This document shows positions 1-7,864 of a DNA stretch of 37,447 nucleotides, piece after piece. Source of the DNA: Deltaproteobacteria bacterium. GTDB lineage: Bacteria > UBA10199 > SPLOWO2-01-44-7. The position numbers were made by a program, and so were the translations under genes. Every line of letters starts with the position of its first letter. The stretch's first letter is position 1. The notes under the pieces are model-generated. The model ran no database searches. It was not told where the DNA came from and was given only the letters and a program-made list of their open reading frames with translations. The stretch is from positions 1-37,447 of the forward strand of contig JAUSII010000061.1 in the NCBI GenBank assembly GCA_030648035.1, written 5' to 3'.

Positions 1-93
1 GCATCAATTTTTTTTTGGCTTTCTTAAAATCCATGGCCTTGGGGGAAAATTGTAATTGCATTGACGACGGTTTTCTATAGGATGCCCCGCCGT

Positions 94-1215
94 ATGTCAA
101 ACGCCAAACTGATTTACGCCGCACCGGAAAAAAATGCCGATCTTTTTTATGCCACCCATTTCTGGGCCCCCGATGCCATCCTTTTTCTGGAATACAAAAA
201 CAAAAAATATCTGGTCCTCTCCGATCTAGAACTCGAACGGGGAAAGAAAGTGGCTAAAGTCGACAAGGTTCTTTCACTGGCAACCTATGCCGAGAAGACG
301 GTAAAACAGGGCGGCGCGGGCATTGTCGGCGTCATCGACACCCTTCTCAAAGAATTCAAAATCAAAAAGTTGCATGTCCCGCACGAAACCTCTTTCATCC
401 TGGTCGATGGCTTGCGCGAAAAGGGATATCATGTGGCACCGGGCGAGAATCCTTTTTATATGGAGCGGACCCTCAAAACACCTTCAGAAAAAAAATGGAT
501 GTTCGAGGCGCAAAAAGTGACCTTCAAGGCCATCGCACTGGCGGAAAAAATATTGGGAGAATCAGCAATCCGCAAAGGCTTTCTCCATTGGAAGGGAAAG
601 ATTCTCACCTCCGAGCGGGTCCGCTTTGAACTCGACCGTTTTCTTCTGGAGCTGGGATATCGCACACCGGATATCATCATTGCCGGCGGCCTGCAGGCAA
701 CCGATCCGCATTGCATCGGCTCTGGCCCTTTAAAACCGAACGAGTCGATCATCGTCGATGTCTTTCCCCGCTCCGACAAAACGGCTTTTCACGGCGACGC
801 CACCCGCACCTTTTGCAAAGGAAAGGCCTCGCCAGAACTCAAAAAAATGTATGCGGTGGTGAAAGCGGCACAAGAAATGGCGATCCAAAAAATCAAGGCC
901 GGGATAAACGGCACAACAATCCACGAAGGCATCCAAAAATATTTTGCCGCACAAAATTTCCAAACCGGAACCATCGACGGTTTCAAACAGGGCTTCATTC
1001 ACGGAACGGGGCACGGCATCGGATTGGAGATTCACGAAGAGCCGGTTCGCATCGGAAGCCGCGAGTGCATATTGAAAGCGGGCCACATGGTCACCGTGGA
1101 ACCGGGACTCTATTACAGAAAACAGGGCGGTGTGCGCATTGAAGATATTGTGTTTGTGACAAAAAGCGGTTGCGAAATCCTGCCTTCCTATCCCAAGCGC
1201 TTGGAAATTCCCTGA
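94..1215 (+). CDS. M24-family metallopeptidase (Xaa-Pro aminopeptidase-like)
   Basis: Cytosolic metallopeptidase of the pita-bread fold, expected to remove N-terminal residues next to proline. The C-terminal half carries the M24 metal-site pattern: an Asp in IIVDVFPRS, an Asp in HGDATRTF, the His of the GTGHGIGLEIHEEP stretch, and Glu residues in that stretch and in VTVEPGLYY. The first 130 residues resemble a creatinase-type N-terminal domain. I prefer the ATG at 94 (MSNAKLIYAAPE). The frame is open back to a TTG at 61 with another ATG at 82, and no Shine-Dalgarno clearly decides. The gene is about 370 residues, a usual length. It ends 10 bp before a relic of the 207-residue gene that now lies beyond the AT-rich island. 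The two genes were probably once convergent neighbours. The family call is firm; the exact substrate is not known. Confidence 0.9.
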   Translation: MSNAKLIYAAPEKNADLFYATHFWAPDAILFLEYKNKKYLVLSDLELERGKKVAKVDKVLSLATYAEKTVKQGGAGIVGVIDTLLKEFKIKKLHVPHETSFILVDGLREKGYHVAPGENPFYMERTLKTPSEKKWMFEAQKVTFKAIALAEKILGESAIRKGFLHWKGKILTSERVRFELDRFLLELGYRTPDIIIAGGLQATDPHCIGSGPLKPNESIIVDVFPRSDKTAFHGDATRTFCKGKASPELKKMYAVVKAAQEMAIQKIKAGINGTTIHEGIQKYFAAQNFQTGTIDGFKQGFIHGTGHGIGLEIHEEPVRIGSRECILKAGHMVTVEPGLYYRKQGGVRIEDIVFVTKSGCEILPSYPKRLEIP

Positions 1216-1225
1216 GACTTTTTAT

Positions 1226-1246
1226 TTAATAAGGGCAGAGTAGCTC
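1226..1246 (-). repeat. Left border copy of a gene 3' end (candidate attL)
   Basis: Read on the minus strand, these 21 bases encode E-L-L-C-P-Y-stop. The gene at 5713-6336 ends with the same residues at 5713-5733. The two copies match at 17 of 21 positions. The four differences fall in the Glu, Leu (two) and Cys codons and are all synonymous. Nine bases at the stop-codon end (TTAATAAGG) are identical. This looks like the original gene end left behind when the island between the copies was inserted. No other part of the gene is recognisable here. Confidence 0.65.
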
Positions 1247-1261
1247 AATACCAACCGTTAC

Positions 1262-1290
1262 TTGACCATAGAGTTAAACCTTACTATACG
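1262..1290 (+). promoter_or_regulatory. Probable sigma-70-type promoter of the ATPase/TOPRIM pair
   Basis: TTGACC at 1262-1267 and TATACG at 1285-1290 are separated by 17 bp, the optimal spacing. They lie 48 bp upstream of the ATPase start at 1338. AGGGAG at 1321-1326 is the likely ribosome binding site, with an 11-base spacer, slightly long. The promoter lies inside the island, so the pair carries its own expression signal. Confidence 0.5.
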
Positions 1291-1337
1291 AATCTACAAT
1301 TCCAAGGTTGTTATTTTTATAGGGAGATATTTTAGCT

Positions 1338-2492
1338 ATGTTTATTACTGAGATTAGTTTAAAAAATTGGAGGAATTTTCCTAAAGCAGACGTAAAAATA
1401 GGATTTCGTTCGTTTTTTGTAGGACCAAATGCATCTGGAAAATCAAATTTTCTCGATGCTATTCGATTTCTGCGCGATCTTGCTCAAACAGGTGGTGGAT
1501 TACAAAAAGCTGTCGAAATACGTGGTGGAATATCAAAAATACGTTGCTTATCCGCAAGGCAAGATCCAGATGTCCAACTGGAAGTATCTTTATCAGAAAC
1601 ACCAAATGGGCCTTCTATCTGGAAATATGAAATTGGAATAAAACAAGAACCCCGTGGCAATAGATTACCTTATATTGCGTTTGAACGAGTCTATAAAAAC
1701 AATGCACTTATACTAAAGCGCCCCAATGATGGTGACAAAAAAGATCAGGTACGCTTAACCCAGACATATTTAGAACAACTCAGCACAAATGCTGAATTTC
1801 GAGAAATAGCCAAATTTTTTGACTCTATTCAGTATCTGCATATTGTCCCACAGCTTGTCCGCCATTCAGATTCCTATTCGGGACCAGGGGTTCCTGGAGA
1901 TCCATTTGGACTACATTTTTTAGAAAAATTATCTCTCACACCAGACAGAACGCGTAAATCTCGTTTAAAGCGAATTCAAGCGGCCTTAAAATTAGCTGTT
2001 CCTCAGTTAGAAGAGCTTGAATATGTACAAGATAAAGGACATTCACATCTTGAAGCTAAATATGCTCATTGGAGACCACACGGTGGAAAGCAAAGAGAAG
2101 ATCAATTTTCTGATGGAACCCTTAGATTGATTGGATTGATGTGGGCGTTGTTAGATGGTGATGCTCTTTTGCTTCTAGAAGAGCCCGAACTATCTCTACA
2201 TTCAGGAATCGTCAAAGCAATTCCTGCCCTAATGTTTCGTTTGGTTGGAAAGAAGAGACAAATCATCATTACTACTCATAGTACCGATCTTTTATCTGAT
2301 AAAGGAATTGGAGCTGCCGAAACAATAATTCTCAAACCAAGTAAAGAAGGTACAACCGCCCAAGTATCTTCTGACAATGAACAAATTGTTGCCCTATTGC
2401 AATCAGGTTTGTCGGTGGCAGATGTTGTAATACCACGAACTAGACCAGCCAATTTGGACCAACTCGAGCTTTTTTCTTATGATTCCAATTAA
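1338..2492 (+). CDS. AAA/ABC-type ATPase of the OLD/RecF-like superfamily, candidate defence protein
   Basis: SMC/ABC-like ATPase of 384 residues. It starts with the typical N-terminal strand (ITEISLKNWRNF), followed by Walker A GPNASGKSN at residues 29-37. An ABC-like signature (FSDGTLRL) sits near residue 257. Walker B with catalytic Glu (LLLLEEPELSLH) lies near 275-290, and the switch His is in TTHS. There is no C-terminal TOPRIM domain. Instead the next gene, overlapping by 14 bp, encodes a TOPRIM-like protein. The arrangement is a split version of the OLD ATPase-TOPRIM architecture and resembles ATPase/TOPRIM defence pairs such as PARIS (AriA/AriB). The ATPase would act as sensor or assembly platform. 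Composition is clearly AT-richer than the host genes and supports horizontal origin. The ATPase call is firm; the defence role is inferred. Confidence 0.85.
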   Translation: MFITEISLKNWRNFPKADVKIGFRSFFVGPNASGKSNFLDAIRFLRDLAQTGGGLQKAVEIRGGISKIRCLSARQDPDVQLEVSLSETPNGPSIWKYEIGIKQEPRGNRLPYIAFERVYKNNALILKRPNDGDKKDQVRLTQTYLEQLSTNAEFREIAKFFDSIQYLHIVPQLVRHSDSYSGPGVPGDPFGLHFLEKLSLTPDRTRKSRLKRIQAALKLAVPQLEELEYVQDKGHSHLEAKYAHWRPHGGKQREDQFSDGTLRLIGLMWALLDGDALLLLEEPELSLHSGIVKAIPALMFRLVGKKRQIIITTHSTDLLSDKGIGAAETIILKPSKEGTTAQVSSDNEQIVALLQSGLSVADVVIPRTRPANLDQLELFSYDSN

Positions 2493-3087
2493 TCTGTTAA
2501 TTGAAGACGCTCTAAGCCAAGGAATGGCCAGCGTTTTAATGAATGGTAGTGGACAGAAGTACGATGTGAAAACCCTTTATGCTAACGGCGGGTTTGGCTA
2601 CATTAAATCGAATATCAGAAAATTTAATCAAGCCGCAACCTATTGTCCTTATTTCGTGATGACAGACTTGGACACCTTACCTTGTGCTTCCCTACTTCGA
2701 GATCAGTGGTTTAGCGGAGATACACCACACGTAAATATGATTTTTCGCGTCGCAATCCGTGAGGTTGAAGCATGGGTATTAGCCGATAGAGAAAAATTTG
2801 CGCAATTCCTTGGGATTAAAGTCAATTTGATACCAACTGACATAGAAGCAATAAAGGATCCTAAGGCTACATTAATTTCACTTGCTCAACGATCTAGGTT
2901 CCGCATTTTAAGGGAAAAAATTGTTCCAGATATTTCAATAGGGGCTCAACAAGGTCCTGATTATAACGGAGCCTTGATTTCATTTCTTCGTAGTGAATGG
3001 CGCCTAACTACCGCTATGAATAATTCGCCGAGTTTAAAGCGCGCACTCAATCAACTTCGAAACTTTAAACCTACATGGCGGTCTTGA
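2479..3087 (+). CDS. TOPRIM-like (DUF4276-type) protein, partner of the upstream ATPase
   Basis: Protein of 202 residues, translated from an ATG inside the ATPase gene (14-bp overlap), so probably co-expressed with it. Acidic motifs fit a TOPRIM-like nuclease: Glu9 in LLIEDAL, Asp63 and Asp65 in MTDLDTL, and a later REVEAWVLAD motif (Glu95, Glu97, Asp103) of the kind found in DUF4276 proteins. No signal peptide or membrane segment is visible. In known ATPase/TOPRIM pairs the small protein is the effector nuclease, held or activated by the ATPase. The same is inferred here. The assignment rests on short motifs only; another metal-dependent fold is possible. About 30 bp downstream begins the IS3 fragment. 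Confidence 0.65.
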   Translation: MIPINLLIEDALSQGMASVLMNGSGQKYDVKTLYANGGFGYIKSNIRKFNQAATYCPYFVMTDLDTLPCASLLRDQWFSGDTPHVNMIFRVAIREVEAWVLADREKFAQFLGIKVNLIPTDIEAIKDPKATLISLAQRSRFRILREKIVPDISIGAQQGPDYNGALISFLRSEWRLTTAMNNSPSLKRALNQLRNFKPTWRS

Positions 3088-3121
3088 CCCCTCGGTTGGA
3101 GAGTTTAAAACTTCATAGTTG

Positions 3122-3364
3122 TTAAGCTACAGCCAGCAAATACTCGTCTGCAAACTGTTTCGGCGTTTTATATTTCAGAGACGAATGCGGTCTCTCCTCG
3201 TTAAACTCCTTTCTCCATGCTTCGATATTTTCTTTAGCCTCCGCAAGACTGCTAAACCACTGGATGCTCAAGCACTCATCCCGCAGTCTGGCGTTGAACG
3301 ATTCGCAATAGGCGTTTTGATTCGGCTTCCCGGGCTGGATAAATTTCAGATCCACCCGATTGGC
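3122..3364 (-). mobile_element. IS3-family transposase OrfB, C-terminal remnant
   Basis: The minus-strand frame encodes the end of an IS3-family DDE transposase. It begins at A-N-R-V-D-L and continues through the conserved FIQPGKPNQNAYCESFN block, which contains the final catalytic Glu, then LRDEC, an RPHSSLKYKTP-type tail and the natural stop. A TAG codon lies just upstream at 3365-3367 in the same frame, and no similarity continues beyond it. About 80 residues of roughly 280 remain, so this is a dead fragment with neither OrfA nor the left end. It sits between the ATPase/TOPRIM pair and the restriction-modification pair and probably marks a join between two acquired segments. Confidence 0.85.
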
Positions 3365-3465
3365 CTAATGGAAAAAAACAAAATTTAGCGCAATAGAAAA
3401 TGCACAGACCCTTTACAAATTCGACTTTTCGTTAAAATTTCTGTCGCCTACTCGCCTTCCTCAAA

Positions 3466-4395
3466 TTACAAATCACTCATATGCTGAACAAGCATCAAAA
3501 GTTCAGTATTGACCTTTCTAACAGATTCAATTGTAGGATGTGAGCGCGAAAATTCTGACCCATCGCTAAACGTTACTTCATATTCAAATTGAGAATTTCC
3601 AGCCTCATTAGAAAAAGTGGGTTTAGATAAGTTAAGGAAATCTTGTGCCTCAGTGATGTTATCAAAAACAGCAGGACCAGACTTAAGAAGGGAGTAAATT
3701 CTAATCTCTTGTGGCGTAGCTGTAAGTGAACTCTTGATTCTTTGCTTGAATGAGTTAAATGTCGACTGTCCAGCAATTTTCCTTAAATTATTAGCAACGA
3801 TGATTTGCGCCTTCTCATCAAATATAGATTCTAGTTGCTTAACTAAAATATTTTTTCTGCCTTCTGGAAGGCTGTCAGGATAGTCAATAACAGCTTTAAT
3901 CGTATTAAAAGCGTGAATAATATTCTCTTTAGAAATGAAAAATAATTCCACTTCACGAGACCTTACATATTCCCTAGCAGGCTCGGTAAACTCGCCACAA
4001 GCCGCAATCGCTAAGAATCTAGCTGTAGGATAAGTCTCGCGCATGGGTAGTAGTTTATTTGTATCATCCCTAGCCTTATCCTTTGAATGGCGCGCGCCAC
4101 GACGCCAGAAGCTTTCTAAAAAAGCGACTGGAATGCCCTTAACAGCTTTTGTACCTCCAATTTCTAAAACATAATCATAGTCAACGAAGTTGCCTTCAAT
4201 ATCAGCCCATTGAACTTTATCAGAACGGCAAGGCCTGCAAACAATACGGTTGTCTAAAAACAAATCCAAATCTTTGGCAACTTCACCAAGCAAAGGAAAA
4301 ATTACCTTAGCTTCCCACCAATCTCCGATAATTTGACCTAACCTATGACCAGAGGAGCTAAGCTCAGGCTTAGTCAAGTTACTTTTCTTTACCAT
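3466..4395 (-). CDS. Probable type II restriction endonuclease
   Basis: Unrecognised 309-residue protein encoded directly after the cytosine methyltransferase, overlapping it by 7 bp (ATGGTAA). Position and pairing make it the likely cognate endonuclease. A plausible PD-(D/E)XK-type core is seen: VDYDYVLEIGG (Asp72, Asp74, Glu78), then PVAFLESFWRRG (Glu94, Arg98, Arg99) after a short spacer. The usual Lys of the E-x-K element is not obvious, so the catalytic assignment is tentative. A paired Cys motif (CRPC, residues 53-56) lies just before. The C-terminal half has no motif I know. Base composition is AT-rich like the methyltransferase and unlike the host genes. It could also be a regulator or modification-dependent nuclease; the restriction role is inferred from context. 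Confidence 0.6.
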   Translation of the reverse strand: MVKKSNLTKPELSSSGHRLGQIIGDWWEAKVIFPLLGEVAKDLDLFLDNRIVCRPCRSDKVQWADIEGNFVDYDYVLEIGGTKAVKGIPVAFLESFWRRGARHSKDKARDDTNKLLPMRETYPTARFLAIAACGEFTEPAREYVRSREVELFFISKENIIHAFNTIKAVIDYPDSLPEGRKNILVKQLESIFDEKAQIIVANNLRKIAGQSTFNSFKQRIKSSLTATPQEIRIYSLLKSGPAVFDNITEAQDFLNLSKPTFSNEAGNSQFEYEVTFSDGSEFSRSHPTIESVRKVNTELLMLVQHMSDL

Positions 4396-5519
4396 TTTCT
4401 TGCCTTAATAAGATGTTTACCTAATGCTAAAGCAAGCAAAGGAGGAACCGCATTGCCAACCTGATCGTCTTGCGTAACCCACTTAGCCTTCCTAGTAAGA
4501 TTGCCGAAAAACTGATAGTCATCGTCAAAAGATTGTAGCCTTGCAGCCTCTCTAACCGTAATGCCTCTAGGTATTCTAGGATGTAATAAGTCTGTTCTAT
4601 GGTTACAAGTTACTGTTCTAGAAGGTCTATCACTATGAAGCTTGAAGACATTAATTTTTTTTGTTCTCAATTCCTCAGGAACTTGAGAGTTATCCCCACC
4701 TTCCGGAATCAATGCATATCTTTCAATTATTTTGTCGCTGTGTCTAGTGGCTCTGTGATTAAAAATTATACTGGGATTTCTAGATCCTCGGCGTTCCAAC
4801 TGATAGTCATTGAGATACTTGCCACTATGCTTCAGCTCTTCTTCTCCCTCTCCTTGTTGTATCGTTGGCAAGTCACTTAACGCATCCCAAACCGTAACAT
4901 ACGGTTTAAGATTTATATTGAAAAGATCACTATTTGCAAAATAGTTGGCATGTGTTGGATCGGGAAATCCAGTTAATTCACCATCTCTAACACCAATTAA
5001 AATAAACCTTGGTCTAGCTTGTGGAAGGCCGTAATCTGCGGCGTTAATTAGCTGAAATTCACACTTATAGCCAATACTTGTGAACTCATTAATTATAGCT
5101 TTTAGTACAGCTCCACCAGACATATTCATAATTCCTGAAACATTTTCAAAAAGAAAAACTTCAGGATTTACGCCTTCAACAAGCCTAACAAACTCCTTAA
5201 ACATTTTATTTCGTGGGTCACTATCAAGACGCGGACCAGCCAAGCTAAACCCTTGACACGGTGGGCCTCCAGCGATTAACGACAACTCACCTTTCTTAAG
5301 ATTAGCTTTTTCAAGAAGTTCATTGACCGATAATTCCTTAACATCTTTTACAACTATAGGCACTTTCGGATGATTAACGCTAAACGTATGCGCAGCCATT
5401 TCATCATACTCATTGGCAAGCAACGACCTAAATCCCGCCTTCTTAAGACCTTCAGTCATTCCGCCTGCGCCTGCGAACAGATCAATTACTATTGGCTTAG
5501 ATTTTTTTTCGTTCTTCAT
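4389..5519 (-). CDS. DNA (cytosine-5)-methyltransferase
   Basis: Transfers a methyl group from S-adenosylmethionine to C5 of cytosine within a specific DNA site. The canonical motifs appear in order over 376 residues: motif I IDLFAGAGGMTEGL (residues 12-25), motif IV GGPPCQGFS with nucleophile Cys88, motif VI FENVSGI (124-130), motif VIII QARPRFILIG, a motif IX region with RTVTCN and ITVREAARLQSF, and motif X QVGNAVPPLLA. The target-recognition region between VIII and IX is compact. It is the first gene of a two-gene unit with the downstream endonuclease. The upstream region has a perfect TATAAT very close to the start codon. The target sequence cannot be read from the protein. AT-rich, probably acquired. 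Confidence 0.95.
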   Translation of the reverse strand: MKNEKKSKPIVIDLFAGAGGMTEGLKKAGFRSLLANEYDEMAAHTFSVNHPKVPIVVKDVKELSVNELLEKANLKKGELSLIAGGPPCQGFSLAGPRLDSDPRNKMFKEFVRLVEGVNPEVFLFENVSGIMNMSGGAVLKAIINEFTSIGYKCEFQLINAADYGLPQARPRFILIGVRDGELTGFPDPTHANYFANSDLFNINLKPYVTVWDALSDLPTIQQGEGEEELKHSGKYLNDYQLERRGSRNPSIIFNHRATRHSDKIIERYALIPEGGDNSQVPEELRTKKINVFKLHSDRPSRTVTCNHRTDLLHPRIPRGITVREAARLQSFDDDYQFFGNLTRKAKWVTQDDQVGNAVPPLLALALGKHLIKARKW

Positions 5520-5531
5520 TTTTAAAATTCA

Positions 5532-5537
5532 ATTATA
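5532..5537 (-). promoter_or_regulatory. Candidate -10 box of the restriction-modification unit
   Basis: TATAAT on the minus strand lies only 12 bp upstream of the methyltransferase ATG at 5519. There is no Shine-Dalgarno-like sequence between (GAATTTTAAAA precedes the ATG). The transcript would be nearly leaderless. A TTGCAA lies 20 bp upstream of the -10, too far for a canonical -35. Several inverted A/T-rich words lie in 5540-5600, where a controller could bind, but no C-protein gene is present. Confidence 0.4.
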
Positions 5538-5712
5538 AAATGCTGGTAAATAAGTATTTGCAAATTAAATCAACCCACTAACCACAATATCCACCTTTAC
5601 CAACGAAATAAATTCTTGCAGACTTTTTTATCCCATTCAAAATCAAAAAGCGAGGGCAAACGTCATGACCGCGGGTCACCCACTCCTTTTTCCCATTCAC
5701 CCGTGCCGAACC

Positions 5713-5733
5713 TTAATAAGGACAGAGCAATTC
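5713..5733 (-). repeat. Right border copy of the gene 3' end (candidate attR)
   Basis: These are the last seven codons (E-L-L-C-P-Y-stop) of the 207-residue gene. They are repeated with only synonymous differences at 1226-1246. The two copies bracket the AT-rich island. In this model the copy here came with the island and restores the protein's end. Confidence 0.6.
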
Positions 5734-6336
5734 GCCTGTTTTTTTATTTTTCAATGTCATCATCGCCGATTGCTGGCTGATGTGATCCCCATAAACAAAA
5801 AACTCCGCCCCCAGCAGAATAAAACCATTGGGGTCCATCACCGGAAACCAGCATCGATCAAATTGAATCGTGCTCCCCTCCAGCTTTCCAATCACTCTTG
5901 TTTTTTGATCGGGCGATTCCAACAGAATGTAAATGCCCTCTCCATCGGAGGCGATCTCAGTCATCGTCCAGTCTTTGCGCATATAGGTTGTCCAAAAGTC
6001 GGTGGCAAAGGCCGATTCCAGATCGGTCTCCATATCTTTTCGCATTAAACCCCTTTGAGAAATGGAATATTCGTAAACTTTCTGGTGGGTTGGATTTTCG
6101 AGAAATATTTTTTCAGGATGCACCGAAGCACCGGGCGCCATCAGCAATTTTTGAAGCGGCTCCGGAACAGAAGCTCCCATTTTCTTCAAGATGGCGGCGG
6201 CGGCCCTGGCCTCCTCCCCGGCATCGAGATCCTCGGTGCCAGAACTTCGGGCAATAGTGGATATCTCTGGCCCAGCCAGGAACGGCAGGTTGAGGGACCT
6301 CAAAGGGACACGCAATAAATAGGGAAAATCCGCCAT
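5713..6336 (-). CDS. Hypothetical protein, interrupted at its 3' end by the island
   Basis: I do not recognise this 207-residue protein. It has no signal peptide or membrane segment. The middle is rich in Ala/Glu (EEARAAAAILKKMG, about residues 41-54). The second half alternates short hydrophobic strands with Gly and aromatic residues (IYILLESPD, VIGKLEGS, GFILLGAEFFVYGDH), suggesting a beta-rich domain. The start is well supported by TAGGAGA about 5 bp upstream of the ATG at 6336. Base composition matches the host genes. Its final seven codons are duplicated at 1226-1246, so its original downstream neighbour was probably the M24 peptidase gene, facing it. Confidence 0.7.
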   Translation of the reverse strand: MADFPYLLRVPLRSLNLPFLAGPEISTIARSSGTEDLDAGEEARAAAAILKKMGASVPEPLQKLLMAPGASVHPEKIFLENPTHQKVYEYSISQRGLMRKDMETDLESAFATDFWTTYMRKDWTMTEIASDGEGIYILLESPDQKTRVIGKLEGSTIQFDRCWFPVMDPNGFILLGAEFFVYGDHISQQSAMMTLKNKKTGELLCPY

Positions 6337-6381
6337 AACAATCTCCTACTATTGTTATCGGCGGATTTACGAATAGGTTGC

Positions 6382-7245
6382 TTAGAGCTGGTTCAAAATC
6401 TCTTTTTTCTTCTGGTTGTATTCGTCTTTGTTGACCAACCCCTTCTTTTTGAGATTATCCAACTGTTGGAGACGTTCTTCCAGATTATTGTCGGCGGGAG
6501 AGGGCAAAGCGGGCGTTGCTGTCGCCGTTTCTGTCGGAGCCGCTGTCGTTTTCTTCACTTTGTTTTTTGAGTCTTTGGAATCTGCAACCGCCGGTTCCTG
6601 CGCGGCAGGAGTCACCGTCGCGGAGGCCGTGGCCAATGCGGAAGAGTCGGGAATATTCAGCAGAACTTCGTCCCTGTTTTTTCCATATTGCTGACCCTCT
6701 CCCAGATCGAGAGAGACACGCAACCCTTGAGCCCGGTTCATCGCCTGACTCACATCGCTAAACTTGTCCCAATTGCTGGAGACCTTGGCCATCAGCTTGC
6801 GAAAATTGAGATGAAGGGTATTTCCCTCCACCCACGAGCGAACGATGGTCAACCGATCGTCACGAACCAAAAACTTGGGTTTGGAAGTGATGAAGGCAAA
6901 AACCACTTCTTCATTGGGCTTGGCATCTTTGAAAGCCTGAACAAGATAGGGGACCAGAAAATCGAGATTGGCCTGATTGAAAACTTCCTTTTCCTCTACC
7001 TCTTTGCTTAAAAAAAGTTCGCGGTTGAATTTGACGCCGGCAAGAATCTCTCTCATCTGGAAATCATTGAAGCTGTAGGGTTGGTTGAGCTGACGTTCCT
7101 CCAAATCCCCTTTGCCCAACTCCACTCTCTTCACGAAATGAAATTTGCGATCGGTGTAAATATAGGTGGTTTTGTTGGCGTGGGAGACGGTCGGCACAAA
7201 AGTCAAACCGGCCAGGACAATCAGGGTCGCAATTTTCTTGTTCAT
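6382..7245 (-). CDS. Secreted protein with C-terminal SHOCT domain
   Basis: Exported protein of 287 residues. The N-terminus is a clear signal peptide (MNKKIATLIVLAGLTFVPTV) ending SHA before NKTTYIY. The last 33 residues (LEERLQQLDNLKKKG onward) match SHOCT, a short oligomerisation helix-turn-helix often at protein C-termini. The preceding 70 residues are Ala/Thr/Pro-rich and look like a flexible linker. The central part (residues 25-190) is of unknown fold. The ATG at 7245 is chosen because AAGGAG lies 5 bp upstream; a GTG six bases earlier sits directly against that site. Function is unknown; an envelope role is inferred from export only. It is transcribed divergently from rsmD. Confidence 0.8.
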   Translation of the reverse strand: MNKKIATLIVLAGLTFVPTVSHANKTTYIYTDRKFHFVKRVELGKGDLEERQLNQPYSFNDFQMREILAGVKFNRELFLSKEVEEKEVFNQANLDFLVPYLVQAFKDAKPNEEVVFAFITSKPKFLVRDDRLTIVRSWVEGNTLHLNFRKLMAKVSSNWDKFSDVSQAMNRAQGLRVSLDLGEGQQYGKNRDEVLLNIPDSSALATASATVTPAAQEPAVADSKDSKNKVKKTTAAPTETATATPALPSPADNNLEERLQQLDNLKKKGLVNKDEYNQKKKEILNQL

Positions 7246-7312
7246 AAACACTCCTTTTTTTGTGGTGAATTTCCGGTAGCCTTATCCCCGATTTTCAATT
7301 AAATCAAGCCTT

Positions 7313-7864
7313 ATGCGTGTTATTGCAGGAACAGCGAAGGGAAGGAGATTGGCCACCCCCAAGAGCCATGCGATCCGGCCGGTTTTGGATCAGGTCAAAG
7401 AGTCCATTTTCAACATCCTTTTCAATGTCGAAGGCCTTCACATTCTTGACCTTTTTGCCGGCACCGGTGCCATGGGAATCGAGGGTTTAAGCCGTGGGGG
7501 GGCCGATGCGGTCTTTGTCGATTCTTCCAAAGAGGCCTCCCGGCTGATCAAAAAAAATCTGGAAATGTGCGGGTTTGCCCACTGTTCAAAGGTGCTGGAA
7601 ATGACAGCCGTCAAAGCCGTTGCTATTCTGGAAAAGCAGGGGCGCCCCTTTGATCTGATCTTCGTCGATCCTCCTTATGAACAACACTTTATCAAAAAAA
7701 CAATGGAGAAGCTCTCTCGAAGCAATCTATTGAATGAAAACACCATCATCGTTTCGGAACATCACCCCAAAGAACCGATCCCCCCAATTGAGGGGCTCAT
7801 CTTGACGGATGAAAGAAAATATGGCCAAACCGTGGTCAGCTTTCTATGTCGACAAAAAAAATAA
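7313..7864 (+). CDS. rsmD: 16S rRNA (guanine(966)-N2)-methyltransferase
   Basis: Methylates N2 of G966 in 16S rRNA using S-adenosylmethionine. The family signature MRVIAGTAKGRRL opens the protein. The SAM-binding DLFAGTGAMGIEGLSRG lies at residues 46-62 and the catalytic DPPY at 119-122. The length of 183 residues is standard. The gene overlaps coaD by 19 bp. The rsmD-coaD pairing is common in bacteria and supports both calls. It is probably the first gene of a four-gene run that continues to coaC. Confidence 0.95.
   Translation: MRVIAGTAKGRRLATPKSHAIRPVLDQVKESIFNILFNVEGLHILDLFAGTGAMGIEGLSRGGADAVFVDSSKEASRLIKKNLEMCGFAHCSKVLEMTAVKAVAILEKQGRPFDLIFVDPPYEQHFIKKTMEKLSRSNLLNENTIIVSEHHPKEPIPPIEGLILTDERKYGQTVVSFLCRQKK

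Noticed and set aside
5666-5678. Palindrome TGACC-GCG-GGTCA upstream of the restriction-modification unit as a controller operator
   Set aside because: It lies about 150 bp upstream of the methyltransferase start, there is no controller gene, and it is a single short palindrome.
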